From Anastrepha obliqua (lineage: Eukaryota > Arthropoda > Insecta > Diptera > Tephritidae), in contig NC_072896.1 of the NCBI RefSeq assembly GCF_027943255.1, forward strand, positions 117,707,879 to 117,771,878: DNA of 64,000 nt. The letters are read 5' to 3'. Under the pieces are notes generated by a model. That model saw only the letters and a list, made by a program, of their open reading frames with translations. It did not search any database and was not told the DNA's origin. This document shows, piece after piece, positions 42,739 through 54,159 of the stretch. Both the position numbers and the translations under genes were made by a program. Numbering within the stretch: the first letter of the stretch is position 1; each line of letters opens with the position of its first letter.

Positions 42739-45700
42739 CAGATAACCCTCCAGCAGTTCCATCAGAGTAACTAAAAACTTTCCTCACCATGCAGATCCTC
42801 CTTTCCTGCTCCTCAAACTAGGCGTTAAGCTTTGTCTTAATAGAAACTGATTTTATTGTATATTTCTTAATAAAATTCTGTACAGTTTTCAATAATTTCA
42901 CACTTTAGAATTATTTTGCATTCGGTCGCATTTAGCATTTTCAAAAATAACTAAATATTCCAACCATTTTGGTAATTCCTTTCATGAATATAAATTCTCT
43001 CTACTTGTGGGGTATTACAGTTGTGATATGAAGAAAAACAAAATTTCGCAAATATTCATTTTCTTCAAATTCTTATTGAGTTAATAAAAGTAAATGTGCA
43101 TTTTCGATTTTATTGAGTCTCAATCGCAGAAGAGCGATAAATAGATTTATGGCTTGCCATCACAGTGCAGTGCAATAAAAAAATGTTGCGCATAGTTGGA
43201 AAAAATCGAACAAACAAGACACACATAAACCGTCTTCTATAAATAAACATATGTTTGTGTGTGTGAGTGCAAGGCGCTTGTTTGACCAAGTCGGTGATTT
43301 ATGGCGGCGCTATTGATTTTCGAAGAAGACCCCAGCCAGATTTGTGTAGCACAACAGCAAAAGCAGAAACAAAAAGATACTGTTACAATATCCCAACACA
43401 GATAAAAGCCCATCCCCCACCAATACACGTCCATTCATACCCCTCAATATACGACAATCCACTCCTCGCGTTTGTGCTTTTGTTTCGTGCTGCGTGCGCC
43501 AGCAAATGAAAGCAATAATTAAAATAATAATTTTCACAATTTAAGTCTTTGTAATTATATTTGACGTTTGTTCGTTCGCTGGTGAGTTGGTGCGTTTGTG
43601 CGTTTGTGCGTTTGTGCCTTTTTCCGTTGGGCTGTGGTTTCAAGCTTTCCTGTATACTTCGGAGCGTCTGCGAGCCAGCGGTGACGCCATTATGCATTTC
43701 CGCTTTTGTTTTACTTATTGTACGCGGCGTAGCGCTCGTAATAAGAAGCGCTCCATGCAATGTCTCATTAAGCAATATTTTTGGAAATTTGAAACCACAA
43801 ATGCTCACCAAAGTACTATAATACAATATTGTATTTGCACTTAAATGGAAAGCCCACACCACCAGCAACAGCTAACTGGGGAAGGTGAATACCAACACCA
43901 ATACCGGCACTGGTACCACCATCCATTTCCACCACTACCACCGATGTTACATAAATTAAATGCTCGGTTTTGTTTTTTGCTCTCTCATAACTACACAAGT
44001 AGGTCTTTGAAAATTCGAAGAAAATCTAATTATAACACAAATGGACCAACGCAAACGTATTGAGAATAATTGTATTACGCAGAAAACACATGGGCTCACA
44101 TATTTATGAAGCTTTAAGGAATGCAGCAAAAGCACCGGAATGAGGAGAGTGAAGCTGAGTATTCTAGCAGACTCAAGAAAGAGTATAAAGCCAAGCCAAA
44201 GCGCCAAATCACCCTTGACAATTAGTGCTTGCTTTTTGTTAATAAAATACATTTTTAATTTTTTATTAAAATCTTAATTCATCGGCTTAAAAGCAAGTCC
44301 TTAGTTTTCTCTGGAAATTTAGTTTATCGAAGCCTTAATGATCAACAAAAAAGATCTCACAGCGCCTTAACTTGCGAAGCTCCCAAATCCCCCACTATTA
44401 CTACTGGCAGAATATTGTGAAAAAAGTAATATAGTTTTAGATAGAGACAAACTTCGGAATCCGTGTGCTTTCATACTGCGAGTCTCGCAAAAGCCTTCTT
44501 CCATCCCATATCCTACACTCCTTCAGTTACTCAATCACGCGCGCAAATAATATTTAATTTAATTTGAGAATATTATAGAAATGGATTAATAGAATGATAG
44601 AAACAAGATTGCGCCCATCAGAGAGTGTGTGACGTCACATTGGTGCAATGTGCAGTGTTGCCCTTTGCTTTTCGAAATAAGTGGAGTGCTTTTTTTATAT
44701 CCAAAATGCAAAAAATTTTTAGAGTTTAGTCTTTGTTTCTTTTTTAATTTAAAGCTACCAAAACTGTAAGTTAAAAAAAAATGTTATAATAAAAAAAAAC
44801 ATTGAAAAACGTCACTGTTGCATTTAAAGCTTATCCTGAGAAGATTTCAGTGATTTTGAAAATTGTTTAAAACTTACAAAATTTGATGTTTTGAGAGTGC
44901 AAATCTAATTTTTTGCTCCTTTTGAAGTTTTGCAAGAATATTGGATCGGCTTCTCGTCAACTTTTCGTAACATTTAAAGCCTTTTTATAAATTTTAAAAA
45001 GCCTGTGAACTTACTGTGTTTTCGGTCTTTTTTTAAGAAATTTAAATACAAGGATGGATTTTTTTTTCAGTACAGTCTATTCTACATAACCATAACACAT
45101 ACATAAGCACAGTACAGACAATTTGTCACGCATACAAAGATTTTTAAGTAATTCAATAAAAATTTGGTATTTTCTTTACTCTAAATGGGTTTTAAGTGCT
45201 TCTTTTATATCCAAAACTATGCAACACTGCAATTGCGAGGGAGAGATTTGACTGTGCGAAGGAGAAGAAGAAACCCAAACTTGGAAAAAAGTGTTAATAA
45301 AGCGAAAAAATGTCACACACAAATAATCACCAACACCAACAATAATCGCAATCGCGACAAAGTGACCAGCTGATAAGAAAAGTAAAGCTTCTTAAAACTG
45401 AGTTAATTATTCAACAAATTTATATTTTACATAATTATAAACATCACATTTTTTAATTAAAAAGGTTAGAAAAATGTCAGGATGAAAGAACTAAAACTCC
45501 GAGGCTTGAGAAAAAAATGCTAAATCATGTTACGAAAACGGTAAACTGGTCACACTGATCACCACTTGGGCTAGTGTGACCTCACGAAAATCAACTGCGA
45601 GCCAAGTAGCGGCGGTACAACGATCGGCACCGCTTTATTATTATGTCCATCGCACTAACCACTTACCTTTACCCAAGGATGATAGATTTGCCAGGTTTGC

Positions 45701-46558
45701 TGCAGGTTTGTGAAAACCATTATTGCGCGAGCAGCTTCGGCTGTCACGTCCATTGTACAGATCCATAAGTAAAAATACCCATAGCTGAGATCACCTGATT
45801 CCAAAACGCCCTAAAACGAAACTCCAGAAACTCTAAAGCTCCAGAAACTTCTCAATAAAAAACATTATTATAACTAAGAAAGATATTAAGAATATTTGCT
45901 ATTGTAAAATTTTCCAAGTCAAAAACATAATTTTTGTTTTTGTTTGCGAATGTTACTGTCATATAAATATTCTAATTTGGTATAGCAACCCCGCCAATAC
46001 GCTCAAGTGAAAAGACCAAGCACTCACACCATCACACACTTGATTGCCTGTCAAACCCACAGCAAGGGTGCCTTTCAAATATTAGAAAGAAGAAGAGTGT
46101 TTTTACTTGCCCGTTTATGGCCGTCAATGCCCACCTCACAGGGCACTCGGTAGCCGATTTCTGGCCGCTCGTATCACAAGTATTCACACACTCGTCCAAT
46201 CAGTCGATGTTCAGACTGCAACGAAGCAACATAAGCGAAGGCTGATTTGATTTTTTCGTATATCACCAACAGAACCTCAGTCTTTTTTTTTTGTATGATG
46301 TTGGTCACACCTGTAAAAACCGCTTCGCCATGCCTTTGACCTGCTTGTATAGTGGTCACTTACTCGTATAGTGGCAAACTTACGGCTGAGAAAATACAGT
46401 ATCGCTTACCACGTTTCCGCTAGTTGCCTCTCTGGGAATCAGTTATTGAGCTGCATTAATTGGAGAGTTTCGTTAAATTCCTTTTATTAACAAACGATTT
46501 TTTTTATTATATTTTCTAATATCGTACTTGTTAATATTAACCTAACTTTCCAATTTCG
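42739..46558. other. No gene; hairpin and a possible MITE
   Basis: No coding sequence is supportable; the dense open frames on both strands at 43237-43868 overlap each other and lack motifs. CAGTGTTGC at 44653-44661 is inverted at 45221-45229 (GCAACACTG), which may mark a 577 bp non-autonomous element. A 9 bp stem GGTCACACT/AGTGTGACC (45548-45581) is a clear hairpin of unknown role. Confidence 0.4.
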
Positions 46559-47640
46559 TTTCTTCTTCTTCTCAATTGGCGCGATAACCGCTTACGCGAT
46601 TTTGGCCGAGTTTAACAAAGCGCGCCAGTCGATTTTTTTTCGTGCTAACCAGCTACAATTGGACACACCAAGTGAAGCCAAGTCCTTCTCCACCTGATCT
46701 TTCCAACGCAAAGGAGGCCTTCTTCTTCCTCTGCTACCACCAGCTGGTACCGCATCGAATACTTTCAGAGCCGGAGTGTTTGTATTCATTGTCGTCCAGC
46801 CACTGTAGCCACTGGATCTTAATTCGTTGCGCTATGTCTATGTCGTCGTAAAGCTCATACCGCTCATCTTCCCATCACCTGCGATATTCGCCGTTGCCAA
46901 CGTGCAAACGTCCAAAAATCTTGCGCAGAATTTTTCTCTCAAACACTCCAAGCATCGCTTCATCGGATGTTGTCATCGTCCAAGCTTCTGTGCCATGCGT
47001 TAGAACGGGCATGATGAGAGCCTCGTAGAGTGATAGTTTTGCTCGTCGAGCGAGGACTTTACTGCTCAGTTGCCTACTTAGTTCAAAGTAGCACTTGTTG
47101 GCAAGAGAGATTCTAAGTATTTTACAATCTCGGAATTATAACTGTCTACAGTGACGTGGGGGCCGATACGCGAGACCGCCGACTGTTTGTTTGAAAACAG
47201 GAGGTACTTCGTTTTGTCCTCGTTCACCACCAGACCAACTCGCTTTACCTTTTTATCCAGTTTGGAGAAGGCAGAACTAACAGCGCGGTTGTTAAGGCCT
47301 ATGATGTCAATGTCATCGGCATACACCAACAATTGTACGCTCTTATAAAATATTGTGCCTGAGCGACTAAGTTCTGCGGCTCGTACGATGCTCTCCAACA
47401 TCAGGTTAAAGAAGTCACACGACAGCGAGTCACCCTGTCTGAAACCTCGTTTGGTATCCAACGGCTCGGAGAGGTCCTTCCCAATTCTGACGGTGCTGCT
47501 GGTGTTGAGCAACGTCATCTTGCATAGCCGTATTAGTTTTGTGGAGATACCAAATTCAGACATCGCGGCATACAGGTAACTCCTTTCCGTACTGTCGAAT
47601 GCAGCTTTGAAATCGACGACAGTAGTCACGCGTGATCTGT
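46559..47640 (-). mobile_element. (GAA)n-tailed LINE, longest copy (RT to 3' end)
   Basis: The 3' tail TTCTTCTTCTTC (46559-46572), then the compact 3' end: the ORF2 stop TAA lies inside the terminal stem-loop, leaving a UTR of only about 25 bases. Minus-strand codons give KIDWRALLNSAKIA before the stop, and upstream VFERKILRKIFGRLHVGNGE in broken frames. A short UTR plus microsatellite tail is typical of RTE-like LINEs, but clade assignment is an inference. 5'-truncated at about 47640, about 100 bases short of a mariner-type element. Confidence 0.84.
47078..47629 (-). pseudogene. (GAA)n-tailed LINE RT core
   Basis: A 183-residue open frame: TTVVDFKAAFDSTERSYLYA (first catalytic Asp), SEFGISTKLIRLCKMTLLNT, DTKRGFRQGDSLSCDFFNLM, LLVYADDIDIIGLNNRAVSS (YADD intact), VKRVGLVVNEDKTKYLLFSN. 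Then a frame change near 47100 (IVKYLESLL for the usual KYLG). The fingers domain is missing because of 5' truncation. This is the only copy of the family here with the catalytic core. Confidence 0.85.
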
Positions 47641-47740
47641 CGAAAAAAATCTATCGGAAAAAGTAACATACCTTCAATCTGATCAGCCTTTACATTTTCC
47701 GCTTTAAATGAAGTAAAATCCTCTATTTCTTTTCTATATA

Positions 47741-48208
47741 AAAGTTGGTTAAATTTTAAGGCCCGTTGTTGAATGTAAACCACACGTAAGCGTCAAGATT
47801 TTTTCTGCATTTGATTCGACATTTTTCAATTTCAGACTAACTCAATTTGTACCACGAGCAACGCGTTAAAGTTATTCAAGCTTATTATGAAAACGGGCGT
47901 TCAAATCAAAATGCATATCGCGCATTTCGTGATTTTTTCGGTCAATTTAATCGTCCAAATGTGCGTACAATCGGAAAAATTGTGCAAAAGTTTGAGCAAA
48001 CCAATTGTACCTTAGCGTCATCGAAAATTTGGACCATCGGATGGAGGTGTGCCGCCGAGGCCGCGGCGGCCATTTGGCCGATATTTTGTTCCATACGTAA
48101 TTGAGTCATATCAATATTATCATAATAAATAGAAATGAGAATAATTTCTTAAAAAAATTGTATTTTATTCAAAATCAACACCGGCCCTTGAAACTTAACC
48201 ACTTTTTA
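47741..48208 (+). mobile_element. Small mariner-type element, deletion form 1
   Basis: Ends AAAGTTGGTTAAATTTTAAG and (inverted) AAAGTGGTTAAGTTTCAAGG with TATA at both flanks. Inside, an open frame gives EQRVKVIQAYYENGRSNQNA and FGQFNRPNVRTIGKIVQKFE, the N-terminal helix-turn-helix of a Tc1/mariner transposase. It then jumps, by deletion, to a C-terminal segment readable as VIENLDHRMEVCRRG and HLADILF in another frame. The catalytic domain is lost. The TIR matches 51311 and 60873. Confidence 0.8.
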
Positions 48209-49772
48209 TAATAATTTTTGACAAGCGCGCGTTTCCATAATGTAAATTACGAGAACGCTTCAATGGCTTAACTCAATTGCCAACTGTGTTGCCCATAAAC
48301 GATACCAGAAGTCATCTGTCAAATCGATGGACCCAATAAAAATTCAATTTGAAATCAATCAATTTTCGTACAAAATTTCACTTTTCAATATTTAGCCAAT
48401 TTCATTTCCAATTTCAATTTTTATACCACAAAAACCGATTGGGCTGCAGGCGAAACGCTAAACCAAAATGTCCACTCGCTCTGGCTGACTGATTGACGGA
48501 CTGACTGGCCACATTCCAGCTATGTAGGTATGTAAGACTCACTTTGCGTGGCGCCCCAAATCGACAAGCGATAAGCGCTACCAACAACAACAAACCGAAC
48601 ATACGATACGAGTATTTTTGTACTTTTTTGCGGTCAATTGCGCACAGCTGAATTGAATTATCAGTTTCGCAGCAGCGCCAGAAAAAACACCACAAAATAA
48701 AATGCTGTCTAGCGAAATGTGTTGCACAACCCTAAATGAAGTGCCTGCGGAGTGTGAGTATTAAATTAAATGTGTTCTTTCATTCATATGTATGTAATTT
48801 TCATAATTTCTGAATTTCTAAAACTCAACGTCCAATGCTGACTGTGCAAAACGCACGTGAGTAGAACAACATTTCAATTAAAAGCCGTAACTGACATATC
48901 AATTCCGCAAACGACTAAAGCGGCGCAGCGAAAACAGGCAAAACAGGCGAAACTCAACCAACTGTAATTTTTCAAAACTTCAATTTCAATTTATGCCTTC
49001 GGCTGCTGGTGCTTTTTTATTGTAAGTAATATATGACGGCATAGTGATGCATCACTTCTTGACAGCCGTCACCACCATCATGACAGTCGATATTCACTCA
49101 GCATTCTCTACTCTTCGACGAACGTATCCATCACATTAGCGTCGTCATTTAATGCGTTCTTCTTCTTTCTTTTTTTTTTTTTGTTTTTCGTTTTTGTCTA
49201 GCAACCAGCTTTCCGTTTGTGCTTTCAGTGTTGTGCATATGTAACTATAAATTATTTAATTTATTCACTTACCACTTCTTTTGAAATTTTTTATTTTAAT
49301 TTCGGTGTAGTTTGCAAATTTGTCTTGTCATTGCATCAAATCCCCTAATTATTCCATCAGTTTGCTTGGCAACATTTGTTTTTCGTATTCGCGTGCGTCT
49401 GGCCAGCAGAGCAATTTTCTCGTTAGCTCCAGTGAAATTAGCCACTTTTGCAAGTATTTACTGCCACAGTTTGTCAGCTGGTACTTTTTAGTCCTTTTTG
49501 AGTGTGCGAATGGAGCAAGAGGGAGACAGAGAGAGAGAGAGAGAGAAATAGGGAGTGAGAAAGACAGATGGAAAGAAAAAAGACATCAATTGACAATTTT
49601 TTGACAAGTCATTCCGATAATTTTGTGGTATATACTTTACGTAACAGAGATAGCCTTTGTGAGGTAGCTAATGGAGTTTGAGCTAATGAAAGGATACAAA
49701 GGAGTCTTGATGAGACCCAAGGCAAAATATCGCCTCACAGTGAACTCATAACTATTGATGTAACGGAGGGCG
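48209..49772. other. No gene recognised
   Basis: AT-rich. The open frame at 49320-49604 includes a (GA)n tract (49524-49548) and has no motif. Confidence 0.45.
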
Positions 49773-49941
49773 CTCTTCTTCTTCTTCTTGAATTGGCACG
49801 ATAACCGCTTACACGATTTTTACCGAGTTTAACCGGTGCCAGGGAAGCCAAGTCCTTCTCCACCTGATCTTTCCAACGCAATGCAGGCCTTCTCCTTCCT
49901 GCCACCAGCTAGTACCGCATCGAATACTTTCAGAGCGGGAG
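49773..49941 (-). mobile_element. (GAA)n-tailed LINE, 3' scrap
   Basis: TTCTTCTTCTTCTTGAATTG at 49776-49795, CACGATAACCGCTTACACG, AAGCCAAGTCCTTCTCCACC and ACTTTCAGAGCGGGAGT match the family. An internal 30-base block is missing. It joins abruptly to a plus-strand LINE 3' UTR. Confidence 0.75.
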
Positions 49942-50096
49942 TGAATAGAATTGGTCCTTCACGGATGCCCGTCTGGGCCTTCCCGAAGTAATGCAGAAAG
50001 TAGTATCGGGAAGGGTGTCTCCCCAGAAGGAGAAGTGGGATTGTTTTAGTGGCTACACCACTCAACCCTACTCACCTACCAAAAAAAAACAAAAAA
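49942..50096 (+). mobile_element. LINE 3' UTR with A-rich end
   Basis: TGAATAGAATTGGTCCTTCA, CCCGTCTGGGCCTTCCCGAA and an A-rich end (50082-50096) match 30298-30455. It is a 3' terminal fragment only, without coding sequence. Confidence 0.65.
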
Positions 50097-51308
50097 TTTC
50101 AACAATTTTGATGTCATCAGCCTCTAACTATCATAGGCCTCTAACTGAAAAGAAGGTGAATGGAATAAAACTAGTGTCATCTAAGTGTTAGGTCCGGGAC
50201 TTTTCAGCCCATGTGTTATCTACACACATTGATTTTCTTAAGGCCAACATTTGTGCAGCGCTCGCCTGCTGGAATGGAAATTATTTATTAAAATTCTTTA
50301 CTGCCAACGAGTATCCCTACGAAAGGACTATGCCGCAGTAAATTGGATGACAGATGAACTTGAGGTAGCACGTAAACACTTACCAACCTAAGTACTCACA
50401 CATCTGCATATATATATATATGTATGTATGTATGTATGTGTGTATGTATGTATAACCAATTGGTGTTGAAAGTGTTGCTTTAAGAGCCATTGCGCAAAAA
50501 CAAAAGCAAAGAGCAGAAAAACGGAGCTCGTTAGTGGTGAATTTTTAATAAAACATGAAATTATTTGTCATTATTGTCTGTGGTAATAATAACGTACCCA
50601 GTACCTAGGCAGTACTACTTAGCAGCCAACGTAAAAACCTGGCATGTACATACAAGTTTGCATGCATGTGTGTGTGCGTGTGTGTGTGTTAGTTAGTTTC
50701 ATAATTAAGTTGTGCGCTGGTCATCGTTGCACAGTTAAAGGACAAAAAAAGCCAGGTTGGTTGAAAAGTCTACTGAGCGTTGCGCTCTCACAACTATCCA
50801 AATGGGCTGTGCCATGTTGATGGGTCGGAACCGCAAAAGCGGTGAAGTAGTGACCGAGAGCGAGGGGGTTGTAGTAAAGATTCATTACATGCATTTTGAA
50901 TATTTCATAAAGCAAACTTAATTTTCCTATTAAAATATATATTTTCTCTGTTATTTTGCAATATTATGAGCTGTTCATTTGAGAAAAAAAAACTCGTTTG
51001 ATTAACCAACATTTTAATTTATATTTAAATTAACTTTTCGTTTACTTTCAGTTTTTTGATTGAGGTAGGTGCATACATATGCATGTATGCTATGCCCTTC
51101 ACCGTTAGAGATAAAAAAGACCACATATCGCTTACTGAGTTATTCGACTATTGATATGGATTTTTTAAGATTTTTTTTTTATTTAACTCTATTTTGTATT
51201 TCATCTGTACTTATAATTCATCGACGAACTTTTACGAATTTTTGAATTTATTTAAAAAGTGGCATTGACTAAAGTATTAAAGGTATATTTCCTGTGAAAT
51301 ATTCTTTC
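50097..51308. other. No gene; TATG and TG microsatellites
   Basis: (TATG)n at about 50411-50450 and (TG)n at 50670-50690. No supportable coding sequence. Confidence 0.5.
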
Positions 51309-51310
51309 TA

Positions 51311-51684
51311 AAGGGTGGTTAAGTTTCAAGGGCCGGAGTTGATTTTGAATAAAATACAATATTATTAAAAAATTATTGTCATTCCTCCTTATTATGATAA
51401 TATTAGTATAGTTCAATTACGCATGGAAGAAAATATTGGCCAAATGGCCTCCACGGCCTCGACGGCACACCTCCATCCGGTGGTCCAAATTTTCGATGAC
51501 GCGGAGGCATAATAGAGGTTCTATTCCGTTAATGTGCCGAATTATCTCATCCTTTAGCTCTTGAATTATTGCTGGCTTGTACGCCTTTTATTTCAAATAA
51601 CCCCAAAGAAAGAAGTCCAACGATGTCGTTGACGTTTAGGTGTGGTTCACATTAAACATCGGCCCTTGAAATTTAACCACCCTT
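51311..51684 (-). mobile_element. Small mariner-type element, deletion form 2
   Basis: TA at 51309-51310 and 51685-51686; inverted ends AAGGGTGGTTAAGTTTCAAG and (right, complemented) AAGGGTGGTTAAATTTCAAG, so the repeat is at least 27 bases with few mismatches. The minus strand keeps C-terminal codons (VIENLDHRMEVCR, RGRGGH) and a middle portion (FFLWGY-like, 51585-51610) but no helix-turn-helix. It is complementary in content to form 1. Confidence 0.85.
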
Positions 51685-51686
51685 TA

Positions 51687-52018
51687 CTAAACAAATTTTG
51701 CATTTTATACTCTTAGAAGAGCTGGATCGGTGCCTACCTTTTCAACCTTATAAAGACACACAAAGGAAACATGAGAGTAGCGATCAGTTCATTTGGGTGT
51801 GATTGAAGACGATTTCAGTATTTGCTGGCTCAATTTTTTATTATACCTATAGCTTTTTACTATTTGGATTCTGGGATACTGGGTTAATATATACGAATTG
51901 TGTTATTGTTTTGCATGGAAATCAGTATTTAAACGAGTGTTCTTTTTCAAAACGTACGCAAAAGAATACGGCTATTGGAGAATTCAAGCTTGAGGTAGTT
52001 TTATTCATCATCTTTTGG
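51687..52018. other. No gene recognised
   Basis: AT-rich DNA with one 77-residue open frame lacking any motif. Confidence 0.4.
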
Positions 52019-52019
52019 C

Positions 52020-52715
52020 TCTACAGCTCTTTGTGAGCTTTGGCATGCTGCACGTTGGACCTCCATACGTCTCGAACGCTTGCGACTTTTTTCCAGTTCG
52101 TTATCCTAAGTTTCTTGATGTCGTCCTCTAGTTCGTCGGCCCATCTTGTTCTCGGCCTTTCTCTTGCTCTGGTGTTGAACGCTCTGGCTTCTACGATTTT
52201 CTTCTGTGCCCTCGTACCGTCCATTCTTGTAATGTGACCCAGCCATCTTAACCGTTGCGCTTTGATGAAACGTATAACATTTTCGCCCTTTATCAGTTGA
52301 TCTAGCTCGCCGTTCCATCTTATCCACCACTCGCCGTGATCTTTGATTGCTCCGAAAATTCTTCTGAGTACTTTTCGTTTTTGTTTTATCTGCTTCAATT
52401 AGGGTCCATGATTGAGCTGCATAGCATAATACTGGTCTAATGATGGTTTTATACAGAGTCAATTTGCATTGTCTGTTTAGTAGTTTTGATTTGAAGAGTT
52501 TCGTTAACGACGCATACATACGTTCTGTTCGCTGCTAGAATTCTCTCATCGATGGTGAGGCTCATTGAATTGGCTCTACTCAGTTTGAAAGGGTTGAACG
52601 ATTTCAAAAGAAAATTCGCCAATTTTCAGTTTGCCTAATGTTGGTTTATTTTGTCTGGACATCATCGTATATTTCGTCTTATCTTCGTTGATTTTACGTT
52701 TAGTTTTATTGGTGC
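52020..52715 (-). pseudogene. LINE RT C-terminal part (RTE/CR1-like relative)
   Basis: Minus strand: DKTKYTMMSRQNKPTLGKLK, then LFKSKLLNRQCKLTLYKTII and RPVLCYAAQSWTLIEADK, a frame change, KVLRRIFGAIKDHGEWWIRW, IKAQRLRWLGHITRMDGTRA and RPRTRWADELEDDIKKLRI, ending ..HKEL at 52021. It parallels the (GAA)n LINE C-terminus (LRKIFG...QRLRWLGH) but is a different family with its own 3' end. The catalytic core is absent. Confidence 0.78.
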
Positions 52716-52725
52716 CTGCAATAAT

Positions 52726-52749
52726 TATTGTTGTTGTTGTTGTTGTTGA
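52726..52749. repeat. (TTG)n microsatellite
   Basis: About seven GTT units after ATTATTATT. Confidence 0.9.
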
Positions 52750-52789
52750 AGTGTTTGAGTATTTCTATTGAAATAATCCTAATTAGCGA

Positions 52790-53490
52790 CAAGTGCCGCT
52801 TTACAACCACTCTTTTTTCCTTTTTTTTTTTGTTTGAGTCAGATCCATCTCGTAAGATCCAAATATACCGGCAAAATTTTTTTCTCTTTGCTGAGGTTTC
52901 ATTAATTTGTTGTAAGAAAAACTTACCAAAAGAACGAAGTCTTGCTGTGGCTAAACCTGGGCATCCGCATAAATACTGGAAAAGACTTTCTTTCACCCCT
53001 TTCGCCTGACAGCTTCATCAGATGGGTTTGAAAGTAGCAGGGTAGCAGTGATACGGGAGAAGCTTAGGCGAGAGCATCCGAATAGGATGTTGTACGATGG
53101 CGGTGTTTTTCTTGTTGTAATGTATGTAGTTAATTGCTTCCACCTGCTTTCGGCTAAAGCATAGTAGTGCGAAGCAATGGATATTTTTTTTTTTTTGTGT
53201 TGAATGGAATAGCAACTGCCACCGCCTCTGTAATGTCTAATGCAGAACCTTTTCTTGCTAGCTCATCTGCGATCTCTTCACACTTTATATTCCTATGACC
53301 AGAAACCCATATCAGAGTAATTCGATGACAAATGGCCAAGCAATTCGGGTTCCTCCCGACGTTGTGAAACTAGTTTGGATGAAATGGAATTGGATTCTAA
53401 AGCTACTTGACTGTCTGAAAAGATAGCTACTCTTGCACCAATTTCTTTGTAGTATTTCAGTGATTAACAGTTCAACCTGGAACACTTTTC
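52790..53490 (-). pseudogene. RNase H-bearing LINE, 3' part
   Basis: Minus strand from 53490: KYYKEIGARVAIFSDSQVAL, LIWVSGHRNIKCEEIADELA (last RNase H block with Asp), RKGSALDITEAVAVAIPF, then KQVEAINYIHYNKKNTAIVQ and KESLFQYLCGCPGLATARLR to QQINETSAKRK. Same family as 34455-35370; here the ADELARKG block is kept. An A-rich insertion (53188-53199) and frameshifts break it. Confidence 0.78.
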
Positions 53491-53501
53491 TTTAATTATT
53501 T

Positions 53502-54158
53502 TTTTTTTTGTCGGTAACAAGCACCGCACTCAGATAATATTAAATCTATTGTACTGCACTCGAGTTCGCTTATTAATTTTCTTTAAATCCACCCTTCCTC
53601 CGAAGAAATCTGAGTAGATCTTGTGGTGCCAAGGAGCCAAAGTGGTCACTTCTTAACACATCATCACACCAAAGACCTCAAGCCTTATTCGAGCGAAGGC
53701 CGGGCAGACGCAGAGAAAGTGGTACGCCGCCTCATCCTCCTCCCCACATGCCCGCTACTGGGCAGAGTGCACTGTCTGAGATGCTTACCTTTTCCATGTG
53801 CTTCGCTCATAGAAAGTGGACCGTCATCAGTCCAACCAGCTGCCTACAGTCCCTTCTGCTTAATGATAGGAGGATCTGCGACAGTCGGTCGCACATGACA
53901 GGTAACATCAGTTTTGTCTATCTGCACCCTCTCTCAGCGTGCCAAGCTCGCTTGTGGGTTAAAATAACTCGTTTGCTAACCGTGGCTTTGGTGGCTGCAG
54001 AAGAGAGTGGCAGAATGGGCTTCGGACCGAAGAAGTTGGCCTTAGAGCCCATCCTAGCTAAAAAGTCAGAGATCTCGTTATCCGCGATATCCACGTGTCC
54101 TGAGTCCCATGTTAGCATCAGGATATTATGTCTACCAACATAGTTCAGTCCCTGAAAT
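53502..54158 (-). mobile_element. LOA/I-like LINE, 3' third
   Basis: T-run (53500-53511; the poly-A of a minus-strand element), then a UTR and codons closely matching 29040-29670. The frame 54118-53918 reads MLTWDSGHVDIADNEISDFL, ARMGSKANFFGPKP and THKRAWHAERGCR. 5'-truncated at about 54158, where the mariner element begins. Confidence 0.82.
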
Positions 54159-54159
54159 A

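Noticed and set aside
43237..43868. Cluster of long overlapping open frames on both strands (up to 161 residues)
   Set aside because: Mutually overlapping in several frames with no motif; typical chance frames.
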